NCBI GenBank assembly: GCA_905142475.1
Contig: LR990730.1
Location: forward strand, 2,914,001-2,978,000
Direction: 5' to 3'
DNA length: 64,000 bases
From: Xanthomonas hydrangeae
Lineage (GTDB): Bacteria > Pseudomonadota > Gammaproteobacteria > Xanthomonadales > Xanthomonadaceae
Part shown: positions 1-9,404 of the stretch, piece by piece
Layout: every line of letters starts with the position of its first letter
How positions within the stretch are numbered: position 1 is the stretch's first letter
Notes under the pieces: model-generated
What the model saw: only the letters and a program-made list of their open reading frames with translations
What the model was told of the DNA's origin: nothing
Database searches by the model: none
Translations under genes and position numbers: made by a program

Positions 1-1906
1 GCCCGCGATCGACACAGAGCTCAAGACCAATCGCGCCCACTACGCGGAGCTGTGGGCCGCGCTCAAGCGTTTGCCGACCACCACCGAAGGCATGCGCGCG
101 CGTCAGGTCATCGAAGACAGCCTCACCGCCGCCCGAGCCACCAATAATCGCCTGCTGGGAATGGCCCGCGACGGCGATCTGGAAGGCGCCAAACACCTGT
201 TGAACGGTGAAGCGCAGCCGCTGCTGGAACGTCGCTCCAACGCGATTGCCGCCGCAGTGGAACTGCAGAACCAACAGAACGCTGCAGGTGCAGCGGCCAT
301 CCTGGGCAGCGTCGCGCTGGCCAACCGCGCCTTGATCGCTTTCGGCCTGCTGTCGGCGTTCCTCGCTGCCGCACTGGCGTGGCTGATTTCGCGCAGCCTG
401 GTGCGTCCATTGACGCAAGCCACGCAAGTGGCCGAAGCGATCGCGCACGGCAAGCTGGACAACCCGATCGGCCCGCAGCCCGGCGACGAACCCGGCCAGT
501 TGTTGACCAGCATGCGTGGCATGCAGGAACAGCTCAAAGCCGTCTCCGCGGCGCAGCAGGACATGGCCCGCCGCCACGACAGCGGGCAGATCAGCTTCCG
601 CATGGACGAAGCGGCGTTTCCCGGCGAATACGGCAGCATGGTGCGCGACACCAATGCACTGGTCGAATCGCATATTGCGGTGAAGATGAAGCTTGCACGG
701 ATCATGTCGCGCTATGCGATCGGCGATCTGAGCCAGGACATGGATCGACTGCCCGGCGAAAAAGCCGTGCTCAGCGACACCATGGACGCGGTCAAACGCA
801 ATCTTTCTGCGATGAACAGCGAAATCAAGCTGCTGGCGCAGGCCGCTGCCAATGGCGACTTCAGCGTGCGCGGCGATACGCAGCGCTTCCAGTACGACTT
901 CCTCGCGATGGTGGAGAGCCTCAATCAGCTGATGGCCACCGCCGATGGCAATCTGGGCGCGCTGTCCAAGGTGCTGCAGGCGATTGCTGCGGGTGATCTA
1001 ACCGAGCGCATGCACGGCCAGTTCCATGGCGTGTTCGCGCAGATGCGTGACGATGCCAATGCCACCACCGAGCAGCTGTCCGGCATCGTCGGGCGCATCC
1101 AGCACGCCACCGTTTCGATCAACACCGCCGCCAGCGAAATCGCCGCCGGCAACAACGATCTGTCGCAGCGCACCGAACAACAAGCGGCCAACCTGGAAGA
1201 AACCGCTGCCTCGATGGAAGAACTTACCTCCACCGTCAGGCAGAACGCCGAAGGCGCCCGCCAGGCCAACCAATTGGCGATCGGCGCGGCCAGCGTCGCC
1301 TCGCAAGGGGGCGAGGTGGTGAACAAGGTGGTCGCCACGATGGCCGACATCGAGGCATCGTCGAAGAAGATCGCCGACATCATCAGCGTCATCGACGGCA
1401 TCGCCTTCCAGACCAACATCCTGGCCTTGAACGCCGCAGTGGAAGCGGCGCGTGCGGGCGATCAGGGCCGCGGTTTTGCCGTGGTTGCCTCGGAAGTGCG
1501 AACGCTGGCCCAGCGCTCGGCTGGCGCGGCCAAGGAGATCAAGCACCTGATCGACGATTCGGTCGGCAAGGTCGCCGAAGGCTCGCTATTGGTGAATCAG
1601 GCCGGCACCACCATGACCGAAGTGGTCGCCAGCGTGCAGCGCGTGACCGACATCATGGGCGAGATCTCCGCCGCCTCGCAGGAGCAATCCGCCGGTATCG
1701 AACAGGTCAATCTCACCGTGACGCAGATGGACGAAGCCACTCAGCAGAACGCCGCGTTGGTGGAAGAAGCCAGTGCCGCCGCGCGTGCGATGGAACAACA
1801 GGCCGGTGAGCTGTCCGATGCGGTGGCGATCTTCCAGATCCAGCCGAACGCCGCGCTGCCGTCGGCAAGTAGCGCCCCTGCCGCTCGGCGTCTGGTGGTG
1901 GTTTAA
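1..1906 (+). CDS. Methyl-accepting chemotaxis protein, 5' end outside window
   Basis: Inner-membrane chemoreceptor that would signal to CheW/CheA. The reading frame is open to the first base (codons start at base 2), so the N-terminus, including TM1 and part of the periplasmic helical bundle, lies upstream. Visible parts are the last helices of the bundle, a transmembrane segment at about 326-391, a HAMP at about 395-550, then three further HAMP-like repeats (marked by [16 protein letters not shown] and AGDLTERM). The methyl-accepting and tip region runs from about 1130 to 1850 and contains the [24 protein letters not shown] hairpin tip. The protein ends in RRLVVV and lacks the C-terminal xWxxF tether found on most of its neighbours. 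A nested inverted repeat and a terminator follow. The family call is firm; the ligand is unknown. Confidence 0.95.
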   Translation, partial: PAIDTELKTNRAHYAELWAALKRLPTTTEGMRARQVIEDSLTAARATNNRLLGMARDGDLEGAKHLLNGEAQPLLERRSNAIAAAVELQNQQNAAGAAAILGSVALANRALIAFGLLSAFLAAALAWLISRSLVRPLTQATQVAEAIAHGKLDNPIGPQPGDEPGQLLTSMRGMQEQLKAVSAAQQDMARRHDSGQISFRMDEAAFPGEYGSMVRDTNALVESHIAVKMKLARIMSRYAIGDLSQDMDRLPGEKAVLSDTMDAVKRNLSAMNSEIKLLAQAAANGDFSVRGDTQRFQYDFLAMVESLNQLMATADGNLGALSKVLQAIAAGDLTERMHGQFHGVFAQMRDDANATTEQLSGIVGRIQHATVSINTAASEIAAGNNDLSQRTEQQAANLEETAASMEELTSTVRQNAEGARQANQLAIGAASVASQGGEVVNKVVATMADIEASSKKIADIISVIDGIAFQTNILALNAAVEAARAGDQGRGFAVVASEVRTLAQRSAGAAKEIKHLIDDSVGKVAEGSLLVNQAGTTMTEVVASVQRVTDIMGEISAASQEQSAGIEQVNLTVTQMDEATQQNAALVEEASAAARAMEQQAGELSDAVAIFQIQPNAALPSASSAPAARRLVVV

Positions 1907-1993
1907 GCGTCTGACGGTGCTTTGGCATCTGAAGTGGGTCTAGGCATCAGAGAGTACTTTTGCTCACGAGGCTTTAAGCGCACCAGGCTTCGC

Positions 1994-2090
1994 CCGTACC
2001 CTCATCCGGCGCTGCGCGCCATCTTCTCCCGCAGGGAGAAGGGTTCATAGCCCCTCTCCCGCCGGGAGAGGGGTTGGGGTGAGGGTACGG
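1994..2090. repeat. Nested inverted-repeat element (intergenic)
   Basis: Outer arms CCGTACCCTCA (1994-2004) and TGAGGGTACGG (2080-2090) enclose two further hairpins: a CTTCTCCC/GGGAGAAG stem and a perfect CCCCTCTCCCG/CGGGAGAGGGG stem (2051-2073). The size and shape resemble ERIC/MITE-like intergenic palindromes common in xanthomonads. It lies just after the first MCP gene and could form a strong RNA cruciform. No coding content is seen. Confidence 0.7.
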
Positions 2091-2166
2091 CGCCGCAGCC
2101 AATCACCAATCACGCGCAATGCTGGCACCGCTACTAGACGCTTCGCGCACGTTGTCACTGACGCTC

Positions 2167-2196
2167 AAAACGCCCCGATCCTGTCGGGGCGTTTTG
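2167..2196 (+). terminator. Rho-independent terminator
   Basis: A nine-base stem ACGCCCCGA/TCGGGGCGT with a short loop, followed by TTTT and preceded by AAAA, so it could work in both directions. It ends the transcription unit of the first MCP before the promoter at 2298. Confidence 0.8.
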
Positions 2197-2297
2197 CTAT
2201 CAGGCAAAAACCGGCAGACATACCCCACCTCGCCCCCCCCTGCCACATCGCAAGGCCCCTGAGATTCCACCCAGCATTGCCGTTGGTCGAAAGGTGA

Positions 2298-2324
2298 TCA
2301 AGCGCAAGCTTCCGCGGCCGATAC
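2298..2324 (+). promoter_or_regulatory. FliA (sigma-28) promoter for the 2374 gene
   Basis: TCAAGCGC-N11-GCCGATAC closely matches the sigma-28 consensus TAAAGTTT-N11-GCCGATAA, with seven of eight matches in the -10 box. It lies 49 bases before the start of the secreted helical protein gene and places that gene in the flagellar/chemotaxis late class. Confidence 0.7.
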
Positions 2325-2373
2325 ACAGAGCAATGAGGGCAGTCTTGCCCGCGCTACGTCGAAGGAACTCCGC

Positions 2374-2907
2374 ATGCACACCGCCAATTCCACACGCTCT
2401 GCCCGCCACATGCTGGGCTCCATGCTCGTTGTCGCGCTGCTGGCTGCCGGTGTGTCGTTGCCCCCCTCCTTCGCCGCACCGGCGGCGCCGGTCTCGGTGC
2501 TTCTGGACAACGTCCCGGTGAGCGCGCTGCAGTCGCTTGCCATCGATCTGGTGCAATTGCGCGACGACCAGCGTGCGCAGCTTGCCGCCTCGCATGACCT
2601 CGCACGCGTCGATGCCTACGACGAGCGTCTGGGCCATCTGCGTCAACGTATCGCGCGGCATGCCGGTTACTTCCAGGCTACTGCACCGCAAGGCGAACAG
2701 GCACGGCAGTTTGCGCTGGTGCAGCAGCAGTTGGGCCAGTATCTGGCGCAACACCGTCAGGCCAATCGCGCCCTGCACGATGGCGATCTGCAAACCGCAC
2801 AAGCCTTGTCGCTTGGCCACGCCGGCGATACCCGCCACCAGTTGTGGAGCCAATTGCAGAAGCTGCAGCAGTCCGTGGCAAGCGTCAGCAGCACGCAGCG
2901 CAACTAA
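2374..2907 (+). CDS. Secreted helical protein, possible orphan chemoreceptor-like sensor domain
   Basis: I do not recognise a named family. The 177-aa protein starts with a signal peptide (n-region MHTANSTRSARH, hydrophobic LGSMLVVALLAAGVSL, cleavage likely after SFAAPA). About 140 residues of charged, heptad-like helix follow (LRDDQRAQLAASHDL, DERLGHLRQRIARHA). There is no second membrane segment, HAMP or signalling domain. The composition and length resemble the periplasmic four-helix bundle of the MCPs around it, so it may be a free periplasmic ligand-binding or adaptor protein, or the remnant of a receptor that lost its cytoplasmic part. It has its own sigma-28-like promoter at 2298-2324 and lies between two MCP genes. 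The coding call is good; the function is inference. Confidence 0.75.
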   Translation: MHTANSTRSARHMLGSMLVVALLAAGVSLPPSFAAPAAPVSVLLDNVPVSALQSLAIDLVQLRDDQRAQLAASHDLARVDAYDERLGHLRQRIARHAGYFQATAPQGEQARQFALVQQQLGQYLAQHRQANRALHDGDLQTAQALSLGHAGDTRHQLWSQLQKLQQSVASVSSTQRN

Positions 2908-3185
2908 GAGCGGCTAACAAAAGTACTGCGCATCCGCCGAACGTCTACACCGTCACTCCTCGGTCGTGGCGGCACCGCAAGCACATTCCAGCCAGCCCCC
3001 ACGCTGCGCCGATCCACGCGACCTGACGTCCAGGTCGGCGTGCGGCGTGCGCTGTGCGGCCTGACGGTGCGCGTAACCCGCCGCAGGCTTACCGAGTCGT
3101 GTGCCGGCGCGGGACCAGCAACGGCTTCAAAAATGGCTTCAAAAAAGCACTGCAAGCCACCCGCACACCAGCCGTCGGGCAACGC

Positions 3186-3212
3186 TCAACCTTTCTGCAA
3201 TCGGGTCGCTAT
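3186..3212 (+). promoter_or_regulatory. Possible FliA promoter for the 3255 MCP
   Basis: TCAACCTT-N11-GTCGCTAT, 43 bases before the ATG. The spacing is the same as at the other sites but the -10 is weaker (G.CG.TA conserved). The rest of the 347-base gap 2908-3254 shows no other clear signal. Confidence 0.5.
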
Positions 3213-3254
3213 CCGACATATCCCGGTCACACATCCTTTCACTGGATACCTGCC

Positions 3255-5432
3255 ATGACGTTCAAGACCACGATCGCAAACACGCTGGCCAACGTGCCGC
3301 TCAAGCGCAAGTTCCTGTTCCAGACTGCGTTGGTGGCGCTTGGCATCATCGCGCTGGCGGTGATCGCCGCGCGCATGCAATACGTGGATCTCACCGATAC
3401 GCGCCGCGATGGGCTCAAGAGCCAGATCGAAATGGCGATCGCGGTGGTCAATGGGTATGCCGAGCGCGCCGAAAAAGGCGAGATGGATGTGGCGACCGCC
3501 AAGAAGGCCGCGCTGCATACCTTGTCCACCATGCGCGCACGCGGCGGTGTGGATTACATCTACGTCACCGACCAGGCGCCGGTGATGCTGATGCACCCCA
3601 CCCGCCCGGATCTCAACGGCAAACCGCTCAACGATGTGCTGAGCCCGGACGGCAAGCGCATCTTTCCGGCATTCGTCACTGCCGCGCAGGCTGGCGGCGG
3701 CTACGTCGATTACGCCTGGGCCAAGCCGGGCGAAAAAGACCCGGTGCAGAAGACCTCCTACGCGGCGCTGTACAAGCCGTGGGGCTGGGTGATCGGCACC
3801 GGCGTGTATCTGGACGACACCCAGGCACAGGCGCTGGCCTTCACCGGCATTGTCGCCGTGGCCGGCGGCGTGCTGGTACTGATCAATCTGCTGGTGGGCT
3901 GGCTGATCGGCAACTCGATTCTGGAGCCGGTGTCGCGTGCGCTCGCCGCCATCAAGGGTGTGGCGCGTGGCGATCTGAGCGTGCGCACCGCCCAGCACGG
4001 CAGCGATGAAATCGGCCAGATGCTCAAGGCCACCGACGCGATGGTGCACACGCTGGAGCGCTTCTCCGCGCAGACCAAGGTGATGATGCACATGCACGCC
4101 GGCGAAGACGTCAGCCACCGCATGCCGACCGATTTCCCCGGTGTCTACGGCGAGCTGGCGGGCGGCATCAACACCATGATCTTCGAACACCTGGACGCCA
4201 TCATCGATGCGATCGGGGTACTCAACGAATACGCGCAGGGCGACCTGTCGCGCGACGCCGCACGCCTGCCCGGCACGCGTGCCGTGCTGCACGAAGCGAT
4301 GGATGCGGCCAAGGCCAGCCTGCTGGCGATCAACACCGAGATCAAGCGCCTGGCCCAGGCCGCAGCCAATGGCGACTTCAGCCAGCGCGGCGATGCCACA
4401 CGCTTCAAGCACGATTCGGCACGGATGATCAACGACCTCAACGCGATGATGGAGGTCAGCGATCGCAATCTGGGCAAGCTGTCCGAGTTGCTGGCCGCGC
4501 TGGCCGAGGGCGACCTCACCGCGCGCATGGACGGCCAGTTCCACGGCGTGTTTGCACGCATGCGCGACGATGCCAACACCACCGCCACGCAGCTGGCCGG
4601 CATCGTCGGACGCATCCAGCAAGCCGCCAGTTCCATCACCGGATCGGCCAGCGAGATCGCTGCCGGCAACAACGACCTGTCGCAGCGTACCGAGCAGCAG
4701 GCCGCCAACCTGGAAGAAACCGCCGCCTCGATGGAGGAACTCACCTCCACCGTCAAGCAGAACGCCGAGAGCGCACGTCAGGCCAATCAACTGGCGATCG
4801 GTGCGGCATCGGTGGCATCGCAAGGCGGGCACGTGGTCAGCCAGGTGGTGGACACCATGTCCGGTATCCAGACCTCGTCCAAGAAGATCGCCGAGATCAT
4901 CAGCGTCATCGACGGCATCGCGTTCCAGACCAATATCCTGGCCTTGAACGCCGCGGTGGAAGCCGCGCGTGCCGGCGAACAGGGCCGCGGGTTTGCCGTG
5001 GTGGCCTCCGAGGTGCGCACGCTGGCACAGCGCTCGGCCGGCGCGGCGAAAGAGATCAAGCACCTGATCGACGATTCGGTCGGCAAGGTGGCACAGGGGT
5101 CGGCGCTGGTGGATCAGGCCGGCAAGACCATGGCCGAGATCGTGTCCTCGGTGCAGCGCGTCACCGACATCATGAGCGAGATCTCCGCCGCCTCCCAGGA
5201 GCAATCGGCCGGTATCGAGCAGGTCAATCTCACCGTCACCCAGATGGACGAGAGCACCCAGCAGAACGCCGCGCTGGTGGAAGAAGCCACCGCCGCCGCC
5301 AACGCCATGCAGCAGCAGGCGCAGCAGCTCGACGAAGCGGTGTCCAGCTTCCGGGTGAGCGCAGCGGTTCCTGCACAGCGCAGCCATAGCCGCGTTGGCG
5401 CACCCGCAGGAGCCCTGCTCGCCACCGGCTGA
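3255..5432 (+). CDS. Methyl-accepting chemotaxis protein, single Cache sensor
   Basis: 725-aa chemoreceptor. TM1 is at residues 19-39, and a periplasmic single Cache (sCache_2 type) domain at about 45-188 shows [18 protein letters not shown] and [13 protein letters not shown]2 is at about 196-218. HAMP follows, then at least three HAMP-like repeats of the '[13 protein letters not shown] / AQGDLSRDA / NGDFSQRG / EGDLTARM' series shared with the 11973 gene. The methylation helices and conserved hairpin tip occupy the C-terminal 250 residues. sCache_2 domains commonly bind small organic acids; the ligand here is unknown. ATG 3255 is chosen because it begins the basic cytoplasmic lead-in before TM1, although the frame is open further upstream. 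It ends PAGALLATG without an xWxxF tether, so it probably relies on neighbours for CheR/CheB recruitment. Confidence 0.93.
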   Translation: MTFKTTIANTLANVPLKRKFLFQTALVALGIIALAVIAARMQYVDLTDTRRDGLKSQIEMAIAVVNGYAERAEKGEMDVATAKKAALHTLSTMRARGGVDYIYVTDQAPVMLMHPTRPDLNGKPLNDVLSPDGKRIFPAFVTAAQAGGGYVDYAWAKPGEKDPVQKTSYAALYKPWGWVIGTGVYLDDTQAQALAFTGIVAVAGGVLVLINLLVGWLIGNSILEPVSRALAAIKGVARGDLSVRTAQHGSDEIGQMLKATDAMVHTLERFSAQTKVMMHMHAGEDVSHRMPTDFPGVYGELAGGINTMIFEHLDAIIDAIGVLNEYAQGDLSRDAARLPGTRAVLHEAMDAAKASLLAINTEIKRLAQAAANGDFSQRGDATRFKHDSARMINDLNAMMEVSDRNLGKLSELLAALAEGDLTARMDGQFHGVFARMRDDANTTATQLAGIVGRIQQAASSITGSASEIAAGNNDLSQRTEQQAANLEETAASMEELTSTVKQNAESARQANQLAIGAASVASQGGHVVSQVVDTMSGIQTSSKKIAEIISVIDGIAFQTNILALNAAVEAARAGEQGRGFAVVASEVRTLAQRSAGAAKEIKHLIDDSVGKVAQGSALVDQAGKTMAEIVSSVQRVTDIMSEISAASQEQSAGIEQVNLTVTQMDESTQQNAALVEEATAAANAMQQQAQQLDEAVSSFRVSAAVPAQRSHSRVGAPAGALLATG

Positions 5433-5487
5433 GCAACATCCACACCGTCGCCTTCAGCAGTCAACCCCTTCTTTCGCAGCGACTCCC

Positions 5488-8313
5488 ATGACCGTTTCTT
5501 CCACGCAATCTCGCTCCGGCGGCAGTCTGGCGTACCGCCTGATGCTGGGCACCGCAGTGGCTGCATTGCTGTGTTTCGGTCTGACTGCAGCGATCAGCTA
5601 CTGGCAAAGCAGTCGCGCGCTGATCGCCTCGGCACAGACCACGATGCAGAACGCGGCGCGCTATCAGGCCGAGCAGATCGGCAACGAGCTGGGGCAGGCG
5701 TTCACCACCGGCCAGTCGGTCGCCAGCGCCTTGCTGGCGCAGCGTGCCCATGGTGGGGTGAGCCGCGATGCGGCGGCGGCGATCGTGCACGACCAGCTGC
5801 AGAACCATCCCGAATGGGTGGGCATGGGGACGTTGTGGGAACCGCAGGCCTTCGATGGCAAGGACGGCGACTATGTCGATGCCCAGGGCCACGACAACAC
5901 CGGTCGTTTCATGACCTACTGGGCCTACAACGGGCAGTCGCTGATCCGCGAACCCTTGGTCGGTTACGAAAAACCCGGCGACGGCGACTGGAACCTCAAA
6001 CCGCGCGAGCTGGGCCGGCAGATCGTGGCTGGCCCCTACGATTACCAGATCGGCGGCAAGCCGGTGCTGATGACCACCTTGTCCACGCCCATCATGGATC
6101 AGGGCAGGTATGTGGGCGTGGTCTCGGTGGATTTCGCCCTGGCCGCGTTGCAGAAACGCCTGAGTGCGCTACGTCCGATGGACGACGGCTATGTCGAGCT
6201 GATCTCGCCTGCCGGGGTGATTCTGGCCTCGCGTGACGCTGCGCGGATCGGCAAGCCGGCCGACGGCGCCGACTATCGCGCGATGCTGGAGGCGACCAGG
6301 GCCGGCAAGGACTATCTGGATTTCACGCCGGATGCAGCCGGCACGGTCAGCGCCTATGTGCCATTGCAGATCGGCCAGGCGCAGGAGCGCTTTGCGCTGG
6401 GTGTGGTGGTGCCGTATGCGGCGATCATGCAGCAGGCACATCGTCTGTTGTGGACCATTCTGGCAGTTGGCCTGGGCTCGGCGCTGGTGCTCAGCATTGC
6501 GCTGTTTGCACTGTTGCGCCGTCAGGTGGTGGGTCCGCTGGATGCCGCCGCAAAGGTGGCCAATGCGATTGCCTCCGGCAAGCTGGACAACCAGATTGCC
6601 GCGCAGCGCCAGGACGAAGTCGGTCGCCTGATGGGCGCCATGCAGCGCATGCAGACCGACCTGCGCCAGCGCATCGAGCGCGATGCGCAGATCGCCAACG
6701 AAAACCTGCGCATCCGCACCGCGCTGGAGCATTCGGAGATGGAAGTGCTGCTGGCCGACGAGCAGCACAATGCGGTGTTCATCACCGAAGCGCTGCATGC
6801 CTCGTTGAAATGCGGCGAAGCGGCATTTCATGCCAAGGGCCAGCAGGGCTTCAGCGCCGACGCAGTGGTCGGCAACCCGCTGGAGTATGTGTTCGGCACC
6901 GATGCCGACGGCAGGGCGCGCTTGCAGCGCCTGCAGCAGTTGCAGTCCACCTCCCTGGAACGCTACACCTTCGGTCCGGTGACGCTGGACCTGACCATGA
7001 CTCCACTGTATGCCGCCGACGGCCATCGCAGCGGCAGCATGTTGCTGTGGCGCAATGTCAGCGCCGAGGTCAGCACGCAACGAGAAGTCGCTGCAGTGGT
7101 GCAGTCCGCCTTGATGGGTGACTTCGGGCAGCGCCTGGCACTGGACGACAAGCACGGCTTCTATCTGGAATTCGGCCGTCAGCTCAACGGCTTGCTGGAC
7201 ACCACCGCGCAGGGACTGGAGCGTATTTCCAGCCTGCTCAGCGCGCTGGCCGAAGGCGACCTCAGCGTGCGCATGGATGGCGACTTCCAGGGCGTGTTTG
7301 CGCGCATGCGCGACGATGCCAATGCCACCGTGGCGCAGTTGACCGAGATCGTTTCCGGCATCCAGACCTCTGCCATACAGATCAGTGCGGCCGCCAGTGA
7401 AATTGCCGCCGGCAACAACGATCTGTCGCAACGCACCGAACAACAGGCGGCCAATCTGGAAGAAACCGCCGCCTCGATGGAGGAACTCACCTCCACCGTC
7501 AAGCAGAATGCGGAAAGCGCGCGTCAGGCCAACCAGCTGGCGATCGGCGCCGCCGATGTCGCCTCGCATGGCGGCGCGGTGGTGGCGCAGGTGGTCACCA
7601 CCATGTCCGGCATCCAGACCTCGTCCAAGAAGATCGCCGAGATCATCAGCGTCATCGACGGCATCGCGTTCCAGACCAATATCCTGGCCTTGAACGCGGC
7701 AGTGGAAGCGGCGCGTGCCGGCGAACAGGGCCGTGGATTTGCGGTGGTGGCCTCCGAGGTACGCACGCTCGCACAGCGTTCGGCCGGCGCTGCAAAAGAA
7801 ATCAAACACCTGATCGACGACTCGGTGAGCAAGGTTGCGCAGGGCGCGTCGCTGGTGCATCAGGCCGGCACCACCATGAGTGAAATCGTGGCCAGCGTGC
7901 AGCGCGTCACCGACATCATGGGCGAGATTTCGGCCGCTTCGCAGGAGCAATCCAGCGGGATCGAGCAGGTCAACCTCACCGTCACCCAGATGGACGAAGC
8001 CACCCAGCAGAACGCCGCGCTGGTGGAAGAAGCCACCGCTGCCGCGCGTGCAATGGAAGAACAGGCCGGCCAGCTGACCGACGCGGTGGCAGTGTTCAAG
8101 CTCACGCAGGCAGCCAGGCCCAAGCCGGTTGCATCCACCGCCAAATCGGTCGGCACGTCGAGCGCCAAATCGAACGTCAAACCAGCCGTCAGCGCCACGC
8201 CATCGCCCAAGCGTGCGCCAGCAGCCCGCAAGCACATGCCAGCGCCGCAGCCTCACGCGGCAGGCAAGACGTCCAGCAACGCGGGCAACGACAGTCAGTG
8301 GCACGAATTCTGA
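5488..8313 (+). CDS. Methyl-accepting chemotaxis protein, double Cache sensor plus PAS-like insert
   Basis: 941 aa, the largest intact receptor here. TM1 is at about 18-38 and a double Cache (dCache_1) domain at about 45-310 ([42 protein letters not shown]). TM2 is at about 318-342. HAMP precedes a degenerate PAS-like segment (about 405-540: [19 protein letters not shown], with a poorly conserved core). Two HAMP-like repeats and the conserved signalling domain complete the cytoplasmic part. An Ala/Lys/Pro-rich flexible tail ends in the tether WHEF, as expected for CheR/CheB docking. dCache_1 domains often bind amino acids, polyamines or purines. It starts 55 bases after the 3255 gene without a terminator between them, so it is probably co-transcribed. 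Confidence 0.93.
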   Translation: MTVSSTQSRSGGSLAYRLMLGTAVAALLCFGLTAAISYWQSSRALIASAQTTMQNAARYQAEQIGNELGQAFTTGQSVASALLAQRAHGGVSRDAAAAIVHDQLQNHPEWVGMGTLWEPQAFDGKDGDYVDAQGHDNTGRFMTYWAYNGQSLIREPLVGYEKPGDGDWNLKPRELGRQIVAGPYDYQIGGKPVLMTTLSTPIMDQGRYVGVVSVDFALAALQKRLSALRPMDDGYVELISPAGVILASRDAARIGKPADGADYRAMLEATRAGKDYLDFTPDAAGTVSAYVPLQIGQAQERFALGVVVPYAAIMQQAHRLLWTILAVGLGSALVLSIALFALLRRQVVGPLDAAAKVANAIASGKLDNQIAAQRQDEVGRLMGAMQRMQTDLRQRIERDAQIANENLRIRTALEHSEMEVLLADEQHNAVFITEALHASLKCGEAAFHAKGQQGFSADAVVGNPLEYVFGTDADGRARLQRLQQLQSTSLERYTFGPVTLDLTMTPLYAADGHRSGSMLLWRNVSAEVSTQREVAAVVQSALMGDFGQRLALDDKHGFYLEFGRQLNGLLDTTAQGLERISSLLSALAEGDLSVRMDGDFQGVFARMRDDANATVAQLTEIVSGIQTSAIQISAAASEIAAGNNDLSQRTEQQAANLEETAASMEELTSTVKQNAESARQANQLAIGAADVASHGGAVVAQVVTTMSGIQTSSKKIAEIISVIDGIAFQTNILALNAAVEAARAGEQGRGFAVVASEVRTLAQRSAGAAKEIKHLIDDSVSKVAQGASLVHQAGTTMSEIVASVQRVTDIMGEISAASQEQSSGIEQVNLTVTQMDEATQQNAALVEEATAAARAMEEQAGQLTDAVAVFKLTQAARPKPVASTAKSVGTSSAKSNVKPAVSATPSPKRAPAARKHMPAPQPHAAGKTSSNAGNDSQWHEF

Positions 8314-8353
8314 GACAGGCGTTCGGTGCATGCGCACACGCGTGTGCGTAGCG

Positions 8354-8382
8354 GCATCCGGTTGCACTCGTCAACCGGATGC
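8354..8382 (+). terminator. Strong hairpin after MCP gene, no U-tract
   Basis: A perfect 11-base stem GCATCCGGTTG/CAACCGGATGC with a 7-base loop lies 40 bases after the stop. There is no T-run, so it may end or stabilise the transcript rather than act as a classic terminator. A GCACACG/CGTGTGC palindrome lies just before it (8334-8348). Confidence 0.5.
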
Positions 8383-8479
8383 ATGCCGCAGCATTGATTG
8401 ATCCAGGCAGCGCGCACGCTGCACAGCCGGCACGTGGCAGACGCCCTCCCCGACTACAGCTCCGTCCATCGGCCACGCA

Positions 8480-8506
8480 TCAAGATTCATCCGCCGTTGC
8501 CGCTAG
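8480..8506 (+). promoter_or_regulatory. FliA promoter for barrel-MCP operon
   Basis: TCAAGATT-N11-GCCGCTAG: a good sigma-28 -35, exact 11-base spacer and GCCGnTA -10. It is 123 bases before the barrel gene at 8630 and is the only clear promoter-like signal in the 316-base gap 8314-8629. Confidence 0.65.
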
Positions 8507-8629
8507 CGAGGAAGACATCGACTGCCTGCGCCCCACCGCAACAGCCGGTCTAGCACCGCATGCGCGCTGTTGTCAGACAGTACAAGCAGACGTATGCGTT
8601 CCGGATGTTCGCGCGTTTCAGGGGTCGCC

Positions 8630-9391
8630 ATGAAGCCACGTATTCTTGCCAGCTGCCTCATCCTGTTCGGCGGCGTCGGCCATGCCCGCGCCGAAGATCC
8701 GATCGCCACCGACCGCCCCGATTTCGTCGAGTCCAGCCTGACCGTCGGCGACCGCCGGCTGCAGGTGGAAACCAGCGTCGCGTGGGAACGCGATGACGCG
8801 ATCGATGGCTACGCCACGCCCACCCTGTTCCGCTACGGCCTGGGCCAGACCTGGGAATTGCGGCTGGAAACCGATGGCTGGCAGCGCATCGACGCACCCG
8901 GCGAAGCCACGCTCAGCGGCATGTCCGATGTCGCGCTCGGCATCAAACACCATCTGGCCAGTTCCGACAGCGGCAAGACCTCGCTGGCCTGGCTGCTGCA
9001 TGTGGATCTGCCCAGCGGCGCACGTGCCCTGCGCGGGCATGGCGCGCGGCCATCGTTCCGGCTGGTGGCAGAGTGGGATCTCAGCGACAGCATCTCGGCC
9101 GGCATGATGCCCGGCGTGATCCGGGACGACGACGGGCAAGGCCATGGCTACACCGCCGGCATCTTCGGCGCGGTGCTCGGCAAGGCCTGGAATGACCGCG
9201 TGCACTCCTTCGTCGAAGTGGCACTGCCGCAAATCGCCAGCAGCGAGAACGGCGGCACCGTGGCACTGCTCGATGTCGGCTCGGCCTGGCTGCTGAGCAA
9301 CGATGTGCAATTGGACGCGGTGTACAGCAACGGGCTCAACGACCGCTCGCCGGATCACGCACTCGGCGTGGGTCTGTCTTTCCGCTTCTGA
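8630..9391 (+). CDS. Outer-membrane beta-barrel, transporter-like (MetA-pathway phenol family type)
   Basis: 253-aa protein with a signal peptide ([21 protein letters not shown], cleavage near AEDP). About 12 amphipathic beta segments follow, and it ends in the outer-membrane signature SFRF. The N-terminal [10 protein letters not shown] block and the overall pattern fit the family often annotated 'transporter' or 'phenol degradation MetA-pathway protein' (PF13557-like). It would sit in the outer membrane. It is followed after only 13 bases by an MCP gene and preceded by a sigma-28-like promoter, which suggests a role in delivering or reporting a chemoeffector. ATG 8630 is chosen because it gives a proper signal peptide. 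The substrate is unknown. Confidence 0.8.
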   Translation: MKPRILASCLILFGGVGHARAEDPIATDRPDFVESSLTVGDRRLQVETSVAWERDDAIDGYATPTLFRYGLGQTWELRLETDGWQRIDAPGEATLSGMSDVALGIKHHLASSDSGKTSLAWLLHVDLPSGARALRGHGARPSFRLVAEWDLSDSISAGMMPGVIRDDDGQGHGYTAGIFGAVLGKAWNDRVHSFVEVALPQIASSENGGTVALLDVGSAWLLSNDVQLDAVYSNGLNDRSPDHALGVGLSFRF

Positions 9392-9404
9392 AACAGGCCG
9401 CACA

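Noticed and set aside
3186-5387. Very long antisense open frames (for example 3186-5387, 6169-8367, 12069-14123, 25356-28091 on the minus strand and 40556-42856 opposite acnB)
   Set aside because: They mirror well-conserved MCP or aconitase genes, have His/Gly/Arg-rich low-complexity composition and no ribosome-binding sites. This is expected from high GC at codon position three.
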